A DNA stretch of 64,000 bases from Pseudonocardia broussonetiae. Its GTDB lineage: Bacteria; Actinomycetota; Actinomycetes; Mycobacteriales; Pseudonocardiaceae. A program made the position numbers and the translations under genes. Below, one piece after another: positions 25,092-33,198 of this stretch (the stretch's first letter is position 1; each line of letters starts with the position of its first letter). The notes below the pieces were generated by a model. That model made no database searches and was not told where the DNA came from. It saw nothing but the letters and a program-made list of their open reading frames with translations. The DNA lies in assembly GCF_013155125.1 (NCBI RefSeq), contig NZ_CP053564.1, positions 503,501-567,500 on the forward strand, written 5' to 3'.

Positions 25092-26156
25092 ATGGACCTG
25101 CCGCCCCTGCTCTCCCTCGCCCCGCACCGCACGCTGCTGCCCGTCGGGGCGCGCACCCGCCGGATCGGGCTGTGCCCCGACGCGGGGCTGCTCGCCGACG
25201 ACCTCGACCCGCCGCTGGCGCTGATGCTCGACGAGCTGGGCTCGGTGGTCGCGCCCGGGCCGCTCGTCGAGCGGGCGGCGGCGCGCGGGGCCGACCCGTC
25301 GGCGGCGCGGGCGCTGCTGGGCTCCCTGCTCGACGCGGGCGCGGTCGTCGACGCGTCCGCGGTGCGGCGGGTGGCCGCGCGGCGGGCGCACCACGTCGTG
25401 CTCGTCGTCGGCGACGGGCCGCTGGCGGCGGGCGTCGTCACGGGGCTGGTCGGGGCGGGGCTGGTCGGGGCCGGGCCGGTCGGGCCGGTCGGCGAGGCGC
25501 ACCCGGGCGGTGCCGACGGGCGCGTGGGCACCGTGCACCTCGCCGCCGACGGGGTGGTCGGGGGCGCCGACCTCGGCACCGGCCTCCTCGACGCCGACCG
25601 GGGCGCGCGCCGCGGCAAGGCCGTTGCGCGGGCGGCGGCGCGGCTCGTGCCGGACGCCGTCGTCACGCCCCCGCCGCAGCGGCTCTCGCCCGACCTGGTG
25701 GTGCTCGCCGACGCCCAGGCGCCGCCGGCGCGGCTGGTCGACCGGCTCCTCGACGACGGCGTCGCGCACCTGCCCGTCCGGCTGCGCGACGGCGTGGGCG
25801 TCGTCGGGCCGCTCGTCCTGCCCGGCCGCACGGCGTGCCTGCGCTGCCTCGACCTGCACCGCGCCGACCGCGACCCCGGCTGGCCCGGCGTGGCCGCGCA
25901 GCTCGCCGGACGTCCGGGGCGGGCAGACCCCGCCTGCGTCGTCGCCACCGCCGCGCTGGGCACCGCCCAGGCCCTCGCCGCGCTCGACGCCAGCGCTCGC
26001 CCGCCCGTCCTCGACGCCGTGCTGGAGCTCGACGTGGCCGCCGCGACGCTGGTCACCCGCCACTGGTCGCGCCATCCGCGGTGCCCCTGCGGTGGGGCGC
26101 GCCACGCTCGGGCGACATGCGGGGGTGGTCCACCTCGGGGGAGACTGGAGTCGTGA
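25092..26156 (+). CDS. ThiF/TOMM cyclodehydratase-like protein (Rv3196-type)
   Basis: This 354-residue protein resembles the E1/ThiF-like leader-binding part of thiazole/oxazole-forming cyclodehydratases. Zinc-type cysteines occur in TACLRCLDLHRADRDPGWPG and in the C-terminal HPRCPCGG and TCGGG. The adenylate-binding glycine loop is not conserved, so it is probably a binding protein and not an activating enzyme. No YcaO gene or precursor peptide is visible nearby. It corresponds to Rv3196 in the whiB7 neighbourhood. Its stop overlaps the ABC1 kinase start (GTGA), so the two are coupled. Confidence 0.75.
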   Translation: MDLPPLLSLAPHRTLLPVGARTRRIGLCPDAGLLADDLDPPLALMLDELGSVVAPGPLVERAAARGADPSAARALLGSLLDAGAVVDASAVRRVAARRAHHVVLVVGDGPLAAGVVTGLVGAGLVGAGPVGPVGEAHPGGADGRVGTVHLAADGVVGGADLGTGLLDADRGARRGKAVARAAARLVPDAVVTPPPQRLSPDLVVLADAQAPPARLVDRLLDDGVAHLPVRLRDGVGVVGPLVLPGRTACLRCLDLHRADRDPGWPGVAAQLAGRPGRADPACVVATAALGTAQALAALDASARPPVLDAVLELDVAAATLVTRHWSRHPRCPCGGARHARATCGGGPPRGRLES

Positions 26157-27481
26157 CGGACATCCCACGGCGCACCGCCGCCCGCACCGCCAAGCTCGCC
26201 AGCCTCCCCCTGGGGGCGGCGGGCCGGGCCGCCGCCGGCTGGGGACGCCGCCTCGCCGGGGGCGACGGCGACGAGATCTCCGCGCAGATGATGCAGAAGA
26301 GCGCCGAGCAGCTGTTCGCGGTGCTCGGCGAGCTCAAGGGCGGCGCCATGAAGTTCGGCCAGGCGCTGAGCGTGTTCGAGGCGGCCGTGCCCGAGGAGTA
26401 CGCGGCGCCGTTCCGCGAGTCGCTGGTCAAGCTGCAGTCGGCGGCTCCGCCGATGCCGCCGCGCGACGTCGACCGCATGCTCTCCGAGCAGTTCGGCCGC
26501 GGCTGGCGCGGCCGGTTCACCGAGTTCGACGACACCCCGGCCGCGGCCGCGAGCATCGGCCAGGTGCACCGCGCGGTGTGGCGCGACGGGCGCGAGGTCG
26601 CGGTCAAGGTGCAGTACCCGGGCGCGGAGCAGGCGTTGCTGTCCGACCTGCGCCAGCTGTCCCGGATGAGCCGGCTCATGCAGCCGTTCCTGCCCGGCCT
26701 GGACATCAAGCCGCTGATCAGCGAGCTGCAGGACCGGATGGCCGAGGAGCTCGACTACCGCGACGAGGCCGACAACCAGCGCGCGTTCGCCGCGGCCTAC
26801 GACGGCGACCCCCAGGTGCTGGTGCCGAAGGTCGTCGCGTCGGCGCCGAAGGCGATGGTCAGCGAGTGGGTCACCGGACGGAAGCTGTCCGACGTCATCG
26901 CCCGCGGCACGCAGGAGGAGCGCGACCACGCCGCGCTGCAGCTCTCGGAGTTCCTCTACGCCTCGCCCGAGCGGGTCGGGCTGCTGCACGCCGACCCGCA
27001 CCCGGGCAACTTCCTGCTGCTCGACGACGGTCGCCTGATGGTGATCGACTTCGGCGCCGTGGCGCGGCTGCCCGACGGCATGCCGCGGCCGCTGTCGGAG
27101 ATGCTGCGGCTCGCGCTGGCCGAGCGGCCCGTCGACCTGCTGGCGCACCTGCGCCGCGAGGGGTTCGTCCGGGCGGGCTCGCAGATGACGGCCGACGAGG
27201 CGATGGCCTACCTCGCGCCGTTCACCGAGCCGATGCACACCGAGTCGTTCCGGTTCGACCGCGCCTGGCTGCAGAAGCAGGCCGAGCGCGTCGGCGACCT
27301 GCGCAGCCCGCAGTTCAACACCGGCCGGGAGCTCAACCTGCCGGCCCAGTACCTGCTCGTGCACCGCGTCACGATGGGCACGATCGGGGTCCTCTGCCAG
27401 CTCGACGCCGACGTGCCGCTGCGGGGCATCGTCCAGCAGTGGAACCCGTGGATCTTCGAGGACTCCCCCGCGTCGGGCTGA
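26153..27481 (+). CDS. ABC1/UbiB-family atypical kinase
   Basis: This 442-residue protein carries the ABC1 (ADCK/UbiB) marks. KFGQ at about 67 is the KxGQ element. AAAASIGQVH is the Ala-rich nucleotide loop, VAVKVQYPG has the catalytic Lys, and EELDYRDEADNQ, HADPHPGNF and VIDFG follow. It is encoded by Rv3197 in M. tuberculosis. I recall a link there between this protein and macrolide resistance, which would suit its place beside whiB7. The start GTG overlaps the ThiF-like stop. A strong hairpin follows the gene. Confidence 0.9.
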   Translation: MTDIPRRTAARTAKLASLPLGAAGRAAAGWGRRLAGGDGDEISAQMMQKSAEQLFAVLGELKGGAMKFGQALSVFEAAVPEEYAAPFRESLVKLQSAAPPMPPRDVDRMLSEQFGRGWRGRFTEFDDTPAAAASIGQVHRAVWRDGREVAVKVQYPGAEQALLSDLRQLSRMSRLMQPFLPGLDIKPLISELQDRMAEELDYRDEADNQRAFAAAYDGDPQVLVPKVVASAPKAMVSEWVTGRKLSDVIARGTQEERDHAALQLSEFLYASPERVGLLHADPHPGNFLLLDDGRLMVIDFGAVARLPDGMPRPLSEMLRLALAERPVDLLAHLRREGFVRAGSQMTADEAMAYLAPFTEPMHTESFRFDRAWLQKQAERVGDLRSPQFNTGRELNLPAQYLLVHRVTMGTIGVLCQLDADVPLRGIVQQWNPWIFEDSPASG

Positions 27482-27506
27482 GTCCCGCACCCCGCCCCGC
27501 GCACGC

Positions 27507-27545
27507 CGACGGCGCCCCGGTCGCGGGAGGACCGGGGCGCCGTCG
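27507..27545 (+). terminator. Hairpin terminator after the ABC1 kinase gene
   Basis: CGACGGCGCCCCGGT (27507-27521) and its exact reverse complement (27531-27545) enclose a 9-base loop, 25 bases after the stop. It has no T-run. It stands between convergent transcripts (ABC1 plus, small gene and whiB7 minus) and could serve both. Confidence 0.65.
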
Positions 27546-27647
27546 GGTTCGGGGCGGCGCCGCGCAGAGGGCGCCGCAGGTCGGGTCAGGATGCTGTGTC
27601 GATCAGCGCGCCGTCGGTCGGCGCGCCGTCGATCAGTGCGCCGTGGA

Positions 27648-27893
27648 TCACCGCACCGCGCGCCGCGCGCGGTCGGCGCGCCGCTGCGCGAAGGCCGCCA
27701 GGCGGGCCCAGGTGCGGCCCGCCACGAACTGGCGGGCCAGGGCGTGGTCGCGTGCGGCCTGTTCGGCCTCCTGCTGTCGGGATCGGGCCAGGGCTTCGTT
27801 CATGAGCAACATTCCGTGTCCTCGGGTGAGTCGGGCCTCGCGGTCGCGGACGGCGCCGGACGGGTACGGGGTGGCGGTGCTGATGAGGGTCAT
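27648..27893 (-). CDS. Small basic helical protein downstream of whiB7
   Basis: I do not recognise this 81-residue protein. It is strongly helical and Arg/Ala-rich, for example DREARLTRGHGMLLMNEALA and RTWARLAAFAQRRADRARRA. It has no signal or membrane span. ATG 27893 has AGGAG at 7 bases spacing. It starts 36 bases after the whiB7 stop on the same strand, so it is probably co-transcribed under WhiB7 control. Another reading is a fast-evolving actinobacterial hypothetical gene. Confidence 0.6.
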   Translation of the reverse strand: MTLISTATPYPSGAVRDREARLTRGHGMLLMNEALARSRQQEAEQAARDHALARQFVAGRTWARLAAFAQRRADRARRAVR

Positions 27894-27928
27894 GGCGGGC
27901 TCCTGAGGGGTCGGTCGTGCTGGGGTGG

Positions 27929-28303
27929 TCAGGCCGAGGCCGCGGCGTACGCGCGGTCGCGGGCCAGGTCGGCCTTGCTGGGACGGCCCCGGGGCCGCTT
28001 GCGGGGGATGACGGCGCCGCGCTCGAAGATCTCGCCGCCCCACACCCCCCACGGCTCCTCGCGCGCGAGCGCGCCGGCCAGGCACTCGGCCCGGATCGGG
28101 CACGCCCCGCACAGCGCCTTGGCCTGCTCCAGCTCGCGGGGAGCCTCGGCGAACCACAGGTCGGCGTCGCCGGAGCGACAGGGCAGGTCGAGGCCGGCGC
28201 GGGGTGCCGCGTCGAGCAGGGACCCCAGAGGAGAGGCGGTGTCGCCACCCATCTGGTCGGGGTTGATCGCTCCGCCGTCCAACGGAACTGATCGGACTAG
28301 CAC
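27929..28303 (-). CDS. whiB7: WhiB7 antibiotic-resistance transcription factor
   Basis: This 124-residue Wbl protein has four cluster cysteines at 42, 65, 68 and 74 (LPCRSG, CGACPIRAEC). The sigma-A contact region EPWGVWGG is at 83-90, and the AT-hook RPRGRPSK at 103-110 defines WhiB7. It activates its own and intrinsic-resistance promoters under ribosome stress. The start is GTG 28303 because AGGAGG lies 8 bases upstream; ATG 28252 would give the shorter textbook N-terminus but has no such site. The neighbours ABC1, uvrD2 and mrx1 are those of M. tuberculosis whiB7. Confidence 0.95.
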   Translation of the reverse strand: MLVRSVPLDGGAINPDQMGGDTASPLGSLLDAAPRAGLDLPCRSGDADLWFAEAPRELEQAKALCGACPIRAECLAGALAREEPWGVWGGEIFERGAVIPRKRPRGRPSKADLARDRAYAAASA

Positions 28304-28335
28304 CGCACTACCTCCTGATACTCGAACCGGAGAAC

Positions 28336-28369
28336 AAAAAAGCCGCGAACCCTGTCGGGTCCGCGGCTT
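28336..28369 (-). terminator. whiB7 leader attenuator (intrinsic terminator)
   Basis: On the minus strand AAGCCGCGGACCC (28369-28357) pairs with GGGTTCGCGGCTT (28352-28340) around a 4-base loop, with one G-U pair. Six T residues follow (28341-28336). It ends 33 bases before the whiB7 start and would terminate the leader transcript. It is the most canonical Rho-independent terminator in the window. Ribosome-dependent antitermination is established for whiB7 and its Streptomyces counterpart wblC. Confidence 0.88.
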
Positions 28370-28395
28370 CGACTGCTGCCGGTGAGTGTCGGCGT

Positions 28396-28575
28396 CTACT
28401 TGCGACACCTCACCGCGGACACACCTGTGCTGTTGTCGAGATCGATCCCTGCGGCCGTGATCACGGCCGGACGCGGCTTGCGCCCGCGGACGTACGCGGA
28501 CGCCTGCGCGAAGCCGGCCTCGGTCCACAGACGGGTGCCGTGGACCGGGACGAGGGTGGTCGTCATCGTGATCAT
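28396..28575 (-). CDS. Upstream ORF of the whiB7 leader
   Basis: This 59-codon frame starts at ATG 28575, 8 bases after a perfect AGGAGG, and ends with TAG 28398-28396, 26 bases before the attenuator stem. The peptide starts MITMTTTLVPVHGTRLWTEA and ends with the basic AVRCRK. No protein family is recognised. Its last codons contain GTCCGCGG (28420-28413), complementary to CCGCGGAC of the terminator's first arm. Slow or stalled translation upstream could therefore expose an antiterminator. It is long compared with the short uORFs I recall for other whiB7 leaders. Confidence 0.7.
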   Translation of the reverse strand: MITMTTTLVPVHGTRLWTEAGFAQASAYVRGRKPRPAVITAAGIDLDNSTGVSAVRCRK

Positions 28576-28639
28576 CGTGGGCACCTCCTCAGTGGATGGT
28601 CGTGGCGCGGGACGGGCCGGTGCAGTCCGTCGGGGAGTT

Positions 28640-28677
28640 ACGTTAGGGATACCCCGCCGGGGTGGGCAACCTATTTA
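28640..28677 (-). promoter_or_regulatory. Autoregulated whiB7 promoter
   Basis: On the minus strand TAAATAG (28677-28671) directly precedes TTGCCC (28669-28664, -35) and, 18 bases on, TAACGT (28645-28640, -10). An AT-rich block just upstream of the -35 element is the known docking site of the WhiB7 AT-hook. Transcription would start near 28633, giving a leader of about 330 bases that contains the uORF and attenuator. Confidence 0.65.
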
Positions 28678-28722
28678 CGGAAACTTTCTCCGACGGAGTC
28701 CGGAACTCGCCGGACGCGCGGC

Positions 28723-30756
28723 TCAGAGGTCGCTGACCAGCGCGAGGACGGCGGGTCCGTAGCGGTCGAGCTTGCGGGCGCCGATGCCGGGGATCGACAC
28801 CAGCGCGGCGCTGTCGGCGGGGCGGTGCTCGGCGATCGCGGTGAGGGTGGCGTCGGTGAACACCACGTAGGCCGGCACCTGCTGCTCCCGGGCCTCCTCG
28901 GCCCGCCAGCCGCGGAGGCGGTCGAGCAGCTCGGTGTCCACGTCGGACGGGCAGTCGGAGCAGCGGCGCATCTTCAGCGCGTCGACGCCCAGCAGCGGCG
29001 ACCCGCACACCCGGCAGCGCGGCTTGCTGCCCGCCGCGGTCGGCGCGGCGATGCGCGAGGCGGGGTGCGCGTCGGGGATGAGGCCGTGCAGGAAGCGGCT
29101 GCGGCGGCGCTTGCGGGCCCCGCCGGGCTGGCGCGAGAGGGCCCAGGACAGCGCGAGGCGGCGCCGGGCGCGCGTCACGCCGACGTAGAGCAGGCGGCGC
29201 TCCTCCTCGATCGCGGCCTCGTCACCGTCGGCGTGCTGGATCGGGAGCGTGCCGTCGGCGAGGCCGACGAGGAACACGACGTCCCACTCCAGGCCCTTCG
29301 CCGCGTGCAGCGACGCCAGCGTGACGCCCTGCACGGCGGGCGGGTGGGCGGCGTCGGCGCGGATGTCGAGCTCGGCGCAGAAGCGGCGCACGTCGGCGTC
29401 CGGCTCGTCGGCGACGAGCTGCTCGGCCAGCTCGACGATGGCCAGCAGCGACTCCCACTGCGCCCGCTGCGCCGCACCGCCGGGCGGCTCGGCCGACAGC
29501 CCGACGGGGGCCAGCACGTCGCGCACGGCGTCGACCAGCGGGTCGGTGCGCCCGCTCGCCATCCGCAGCACGCTCATCGCCTTGCGCACCTCGGGGCGGG
29601 AGAAGAACCGCTCGCCCCCGCGCACCTGGAACGGGACGCCCGCCGCGGTGAGCGCCTGCTCGTACGCCTCGGACTGCGCGTTGATCCGGAACAGGACGGC
29701 GATCTCACCGGCCTGCACGCCCTCCTCGTCGACGAGCCGGCGGATCTGCGCGGCGACGGCGGCGGCCTCGGCGGGCTCGTCGTCGTACTCGGTGAAGTCG
29801 GGCTCCGGGCCGGGCGGGAGCTGGCCGATGAGCGCGAGTCTGCTGCCGGCCGCGCGGCCGCGGGCGGCGCCGATCAGCGTGTTGGCGCACGCCACGACCT
29901 GCGGCGTGGAGCGGTAGTCGCGCTGCAGCCGCACGACGACGGCCTCGGGGAAGCGGCGCGGGAAGTCGAGCAGGTGCTTCGGGGTGGCGCCGGCGAAGGT
30001 GTAGATCGTCTGGTTGGCGTCGCCGACGACGGTGAGGTCGTCGCGGTCGCCCAGCCAGGCGTCGAGGACGCGCTGCTGCAGCGCCGTGACGTCCTGGTAC
30101 TCGTCGACGACGAAGCAGCGGTAGCGGTCGCGGAACTCCTCCGCCACGTCGGCGTTCTCCTCGAGCGCGGCGGCGGTGTGCAGCAGCAGGTCGTCGAAGT
30201 CGAGCAGCTCGGCGCGGTTCTTCAGCGCCTCGTACCCGGCGTAGACGGCGGCGACCTGCTCGGCCGGGCCGGGGATGTCACGGCTGCGCTTCGCCACCTC
30301 CGCGGCGTAGTCGCCGGGCGTGATCAGCGAGGCCTTGGCCCACTCGATCTCGCCGGCGAAGTCGCGCAGCGAGGCGGCGTCGGTGCCGACCTTGAGGCGC
30401 GCGGCGGCCTGCCCGACGATGCGCAGCTTGCCCTCGAGGATCTGCCACTGGTCGCCGCCGACGACCCGCGGCCAGAAGTAGCGCAGCTGGCGCAGGCTCG
30501 CGGCGTGGAACGTGCGGGCCTGCACGCCGGACACGCCCAGGCTCCGCAGGCGCGTGCGCATCTCCCCCGCGGCGCGCGCCGTGAACGTCACCGCGAGGAC
30601 CTGCCCCGGCGCGACGTGCCCCGTGCTCACCAGGTGGGCGATGCGGCGGGTGATCGTGCGGGTCTTGCCGGTGCCCGCGCCCGCCAGGACGCAGACGGGT
30701 CCCCGGGGGGCGGTGACCGCGGCCCGCTGCTCGTCGTCCAGACCCGAATCACGCAC
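28723..30756 (-). CDS. uvrD2: ATP-dependent DNA helicase UvrD2
   Basis: This 677-residue SF1A helicase has Walker A GAGTGKT (26-32). Motif II is VVDEYQDV, motif [15 protein letters not shown] and motif [13 protein letters not shown]. Unlike UvrD1, it has a tetracysteine linker ([10 protein letters not shown] and RRCSDC, about 565-590) and a C-terminal HRDC domain (about 605-677) ending [13 protein letters not shown]. That domain set defines actinobacterial UvrD2. GTG 30756 is the start. The gene end is 46 bases from the whiB7 promoter elements, in the same relation as in M. tuberculosis. Confidence 0.95.
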   Translation of the reverse strand: MRDSGLDDEQRAAVTAPRGPVCVLAGAGTGKTRTITRRIAHLVSTGHVAPGQVLAVTFTARAAGEMRTRLRSLGVSGVQARTFHAASLRQLRYFWPRVVGGDQWQILEGKLRIVGQAAARLKVGTDAASLRDFAGEIEWAKASLITPGDYAAEVAKRSRDIPGPAEQVAAVYAGYEALKNRAELLDFDDLLLHTAAALEENADVAEEFRDRYRCFVVDEYQDVTALQQRVLDAWLGDRDDLTVVGDANQTIYTFAGATPKHLLDFPRRFPEAVVVRLQRDYRSTPQVVACANTLIGAARGRAAGSRLALIGQLPPGPEPDFTEYDDEPAEAAAVAAQIRRLVDEEGVQAGEIAVLFRINAQSEAYEQALTAAGVPFQVRGGERFFSRPEVRKAMSVLRMASGRTDPLVDAVRDVLAPVGLSAEPPGGAAQRAQWESLLAIVELAEQLVADEPDADVRRFCAELDIRADAAHPPAVQGVTLASLHAAKGLEWDVVFLVGLADGTLPIQHADGDEAAIEEERRLLYVGVTRARRRLALSWALSRQPGGARKRRRSRFLHGLIPDAHPASRIAAPTAAGSKPRCRVCGSPLLGVDALKMRRCSDCPSDVDTELLDRLRGWRAEEAREQQVPAYVVFTDATLTAIAEHRPADSAALVSIPGIGARKLDRYGPAVLALVSDL

Positions 30757-30815
30757 GGGACCATCCTGGCACCCGCGCCGGGAAGAGGTGCGCCCGCCGC
30801 ACGGTTGAAGGGGGC

Positions 30816-31055
30816 ATGTCCCAGGTGACGATGTACTCGACGACGTGGTGCGGCTACTGCCGGCGCCTCAAGCTGCAGCTCGACCAGGCCGGGATCCCGT
30901 ACACGGAGATCGACATCGAGCGCAACGCCGACGCGGCCCGGTTCGTGGAGGGCGTGAACGGCGGCAACCAGACCGTCCCGGTGATCCTGTTCCCGGACGA
31001 GACGACCGCCACGAACCCGAGCCTGGCGCAGGTGAAGGCCAAGCTCGCCGCCTAG
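30816..31055 (+). CDS. mrx1: Mycoredoxin-1
   Basis: This 79-residue glutaredoxin-like protein has the active site WCGYC (Cys12, Cys15). The cis-Pro loop [10 protein letters not shown] and the C-terminal [11 protein letters not shown] are typical of Mrx1. It reduces mycothiol mixed disulfides and can serve mycothiol-dependent arsenate reductases. ATG 30816 has AAGGGG upstream. It is divergent from uvrD2, with 59 bases between starts, as for Rv3198A and Rv3198c. Confidence 0.93.
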   Translation: MSQVTMYSTTWCGYCRRLKLQLDQAGIPYTEIDIERNADAARFVEGVNGGNQTVPVILFPDETTATNPSLAQVKAKLAA

Positions 31056-31057
31056 CC

Positions 31058-31133
31058 GGCTGGCACACACCTCCCGGGGCTCGCACACAGGTTCTGCCCT
31101 GTGTGCGAGCCCCGGAGCCTGTGTGCGAGCCGG
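31058..31133. repeat. 76-bp hairpin repeat, copy A
   Basis: This unit follows the mrx1 stop and abuts the stop of the AbiEi-like gene. It contains a perfect 17-bp inverted repeat (31075-31091 with 31098-31114, core CTCGCACACAGG) and a further direct copy of CCTGTGTGCGAGCC at 31118-31131. It is about 90% identical to copy B at 32129, same orientation. It may act as a bidirectional terminator between convergent genes or mark a cassette boundary. Confidence 0.8.
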
Positions 31134-32042
31134 TCAGGAGAGGCGTTCGCGCAGGCGAGCCGCCGTCGCGCGGAAGTCGGTCAGGTCGCTCCAGAGCCAG
31201 CGCAGGACGCGCAGGTCGAGGTCGCGCAGGGCGTCCTCGCGGGCCTTCTCGGCCACCAGGACGTCGGCCGCGGTCCGGCCGGGCGGCACGAGGCGCCCGT
31301 ACTTGACGAGGCCGTCGAACTCGCCGAGGACGCGCTTGCGCGGCCACCAGAAGTCGACGGTGCCGACGTGCGCGCCGCCCCGGTCGACGAACTCGTGCTG
31401 CAGCTCCGGCGCCGGGAGCCCCGCCTGCGCGATCGCGACGCGGCTGCGCGACTCGCCGACACTGCGGCTTCCGCCGTCCGCGAACGCCAGGACGCGGCGG
31501 GCCCGCGGCGCCCCCGGCCACCCCTTCTGCCGGGCGATCGCCCGCGCCAGGGAATCGGCGTCGACGGTGCCGCTCGCCAGCGCGGCGTCGGCGACGACCA
31601 CGGCCTGCGTGAACGGCGCCGTGCGCGCGACGTCGGCGACCGTCCGCGGCGCGTCGGTGACCAGGACGCCGTCGAGCCAGGTGACCTCGTCGTCGCGCAG
31701 GCGGGCCGCGTGGACGTGCACGGCCGGGTCGACCCGCCCACCCGTGCGCCGCGACCGCGTGGCGTGCACCGCCCCGAGCGGCAGGCCCCAGACCGGCCAG
31801 CCGTGCAGGAGGGCCGCCGAGGCGTGGCTGAAGACCGCGTCGGCGCACAGCTGCTCCGACGCCGCCCGCACCGCGGTGAGGTGCCGGGTGGCGTGGTCGT
31901 CGGGCAGCGGGCCGTCGACGTAGGCGCCGCGCCGCACGACCCCCAGCTCCCCCGCCCGGACGCGCTGCCGGACCTCGTCGTCGGAGTACCCGGCGGCCCG
32001 CAGGCCGGTCCGGAGGTGCACCGCGGGCGCCGTGGACGTCAT
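31134..32042 (-). CDS. AbiEi-like N-domain protein with DUF559-type C-terminal domain
   Basis: In this 302-residue protein the N-terminal winged-helix part has TGLRAAGYSDDEVRQRVRAG and VVRRGAYVDG. It resembles the AbiEi antitoxin N-domain. The C-terminal part (about 215-290) has PELQHEFVDRGG, GTVDFWWPRKRVLGEFDG and VKYGR, the E...D-F-W...EFDG pattern of DUF559/Vsr-like endonuclease folds. Such proteins are common and multicopy in actinobacteria; their role is unproven. No AbiEii partner is present. It interrupts the mrx1-nudC neighbourhood and is bordered by two 76-77 bp repeats. Confidence 0.72.
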   Translation of the reverse strand: MTSTAPAVHLRTGLRAAGYSDDEVRQRVRAGELGVVRRGAYVDGPLPDDHATRHLTAVRAASEQLCADAVFSHASAALLHGWPVWGLPLGAVHATRSRRTGGRVDPAVHVHAARLRDDEVTWLDGVLVTDAPRTVADVARTAPFTQAVVVADAALASGTVDADSLARAIARQKGWPGAPRARRVLAFADGGSRSVGESRSRVAIAQAGLPAPELQHEFVDRGGAHVGTVDFWWPRKRVLGEFDGLVKYGRLVPPGRTAADVLVAEKAREDALRDLDLRVLRWLWSDLTDFRATAARLRERLS

Positions 32043-32093
32043 GCCCCGAATGCTCGGCGGGCGGGAGCCGCGGCGACAGGGGCGCAGGATTCC

Positions 32094-32122
32094 TGGGGAC
32101 AACCGCCGCGCGATGTGGACAA
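32094..32122. promoter_or_regulatory. Two DnaA-box-like sites upstream of the AbiEi-like gene
   Basis: TGTGGACAA (32114-32122) is the exact reverse complement of TTGTCCACA, and TGGGGACAA (32094-32102) differs by one base. Both lie in the leader of the AbiEi/DUF559 gene, 52-80 bases before its ATG, with 20 bases between starts. The same word occurs at 25020. They may be promoter elements of this gene type. Confidence 0.35.
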
Positions 32123-32128
32123 CCCAGC

Positions 32129-32205
32129 GGCTCGCACACACCTCCCGGGGGGCGCACACAGGTCCGGACCTGTGTGCGAGCCCCGGAGCCTGTGTGCGAG
32201 CCCGG
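32129..32205. repeat. 77-bp hairpin repeat, copy B
   Basis: This direct repeat of copy A starts 3 bases beyond the nudC stop on its transcript and precedes the AbiEi-like gene. It contains a perfect 26-base palindrome (32153-32178; arms CGCACACAGGTCC and its complement), and CCTGTGTGCGAGCC recurs at its left end. Its likely use is as the nudC terminator; with copy A it brackets the inserted gene. Confidence 0.8.
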
Positions 32206-32208
32206 TGG

Positions 32209-33198
32209 TTAGAGCGCGGCCCAGGCCTCGATCATGCTGCGGGCGATGCTCACGCTGCCCGGGAGGAGGAAGGGGGCCTCGCCGCTCGCCGACCAGTCGC
32301 CCTCCCCCAGCGCCGCGCGGACGTCGGCCCGCGTGGCCCAGAACGCCTCCGCGATCTCGCCGTCGGCCGGGACCAGGGTGACCGAGGGGTCGGCGACGGC
32401 GTGGAAACCGACCATCAGGCTCCGCGGGAAGGGCCACGACTGGCTGCCCAGGTACCGGACGTCGGAGACGGTGGCGCCGACCTCCTCGTGGATCTCCCGG
32501 AGCACGCACGCCTCCAGCGACTCCCCCGCCTCGACGAACCCGGCGAGCACCGAGTAGCGCCGCGCCGGCCACACCGGCTGCCGCGCGAGCAGCACCCGCG
32601 CGTCCGGGCCGGTGCCGCCGTCGTGCACCAGGCAGATGACGGCGGGGTCGGTGCGCGGGTACTCCTCGTGCCCGGCCGCCTCGCAGTGCCGGTGCCAGCC
32701 GGCGTTCGCCGGGTGGGTCGGCGAGCCGTCGCGCGAGCAGAAGCGCGCGGAGTCGTGCCAGTTCAGTGCGGCGACCGCGGTGGTGAACAGGCCCGCGCCC
32801 AGCGCGTCGAGCACGGCCCCGGTCATCCGCAGGTCGACCCACTCGCTCGGGTCGTCGCCCGCGAGCAGGTCGGGCTTGCCGCGCACCGCCCAGTAGGCGA
32901 TGTGGTCGCGCTCGCCGAGCAGCACGGCGTCGGGGGTGGGGGCGTCGCCCGACGTCGCCCGGGTCTTGAGCCGGGCCCCGCCCGCGGCGACGTCCCAGCT
33001 CCCGGCGTCGGCGGCGCGGAAGCCGCCCTGGGGGGCGGCGTCCCACTCGACCGGCGTGCGCCCCTCCGGGTCGACGACGACGAGCCGCGCCGACGGCCAG
33101 CCGGCCACCTGGCGGGCGGTGTCGGTGCGCAGCGGCTCGTCGCGCAGGACGCCCGAGCGGGACAGGACGGGCGGGGCGAGCAGGTCGAAGTCGATCAC
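32209..33198 (-). CDS. nudC: NAD(+) diphosphatase / RNA deNADding enzyme NudC
   Basis: This 329-residue Nudix hydrolase has the Nudix box GFVEAGESLEACVLREIHEEVG at 220-241 (residues G220, E223, R234, E235, E238, E239). Just after it comes the NudC hallmark as SQSWPFPRS (252-260), where Ser replaces the usual Pro of SQPWPFP. The zinc ribbon region keeps only Cys154 and Cys172 of the usual four. It should cleave NADH/NAD+ and NAD-capped RNA. Its ATG overlaps the stop of the preceding M16 peptidase gene, so it is the third gene of that operon. Confidence 0.92.
   Translation of the reverse strand: MIDFDLLAPPVLSRSGVLRDEPLRTDTARQVAGWPSARLVVVDPEGRTPVEWDAAPQGGFRAADAGSWDVAAGGARLKTRATSGDAPTPDAVLLGERDHIAYWAVRGKPDLLAGDDPSEWVDLRMTGAVLDALGAGLFTTAVAALNWHDSARFCSRDGSPTHPANAGWHRHCEAAGHEEYPRTDPAVICLVHDGGTGPDARVLLARQPVWPARRYSVLAGFVEAGESLEACVLREIHEEVGATVSDVRYLGSQSWPFPRSLMVGFHAVADPSVTLVPADGEIAEAFWATRADVRAALGEGDWSASGEAPFLLPGSVSIARSMIEAWAAL

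Noticed and set aside
28252..28254. ATG 28252 as whiB7 start
   Set aside because: It has no ribosome site, while GTG 28303 has AGGAGG at 8 bases. The shorter form would match other WhiB7 lengths, so it remains a possible second start only.
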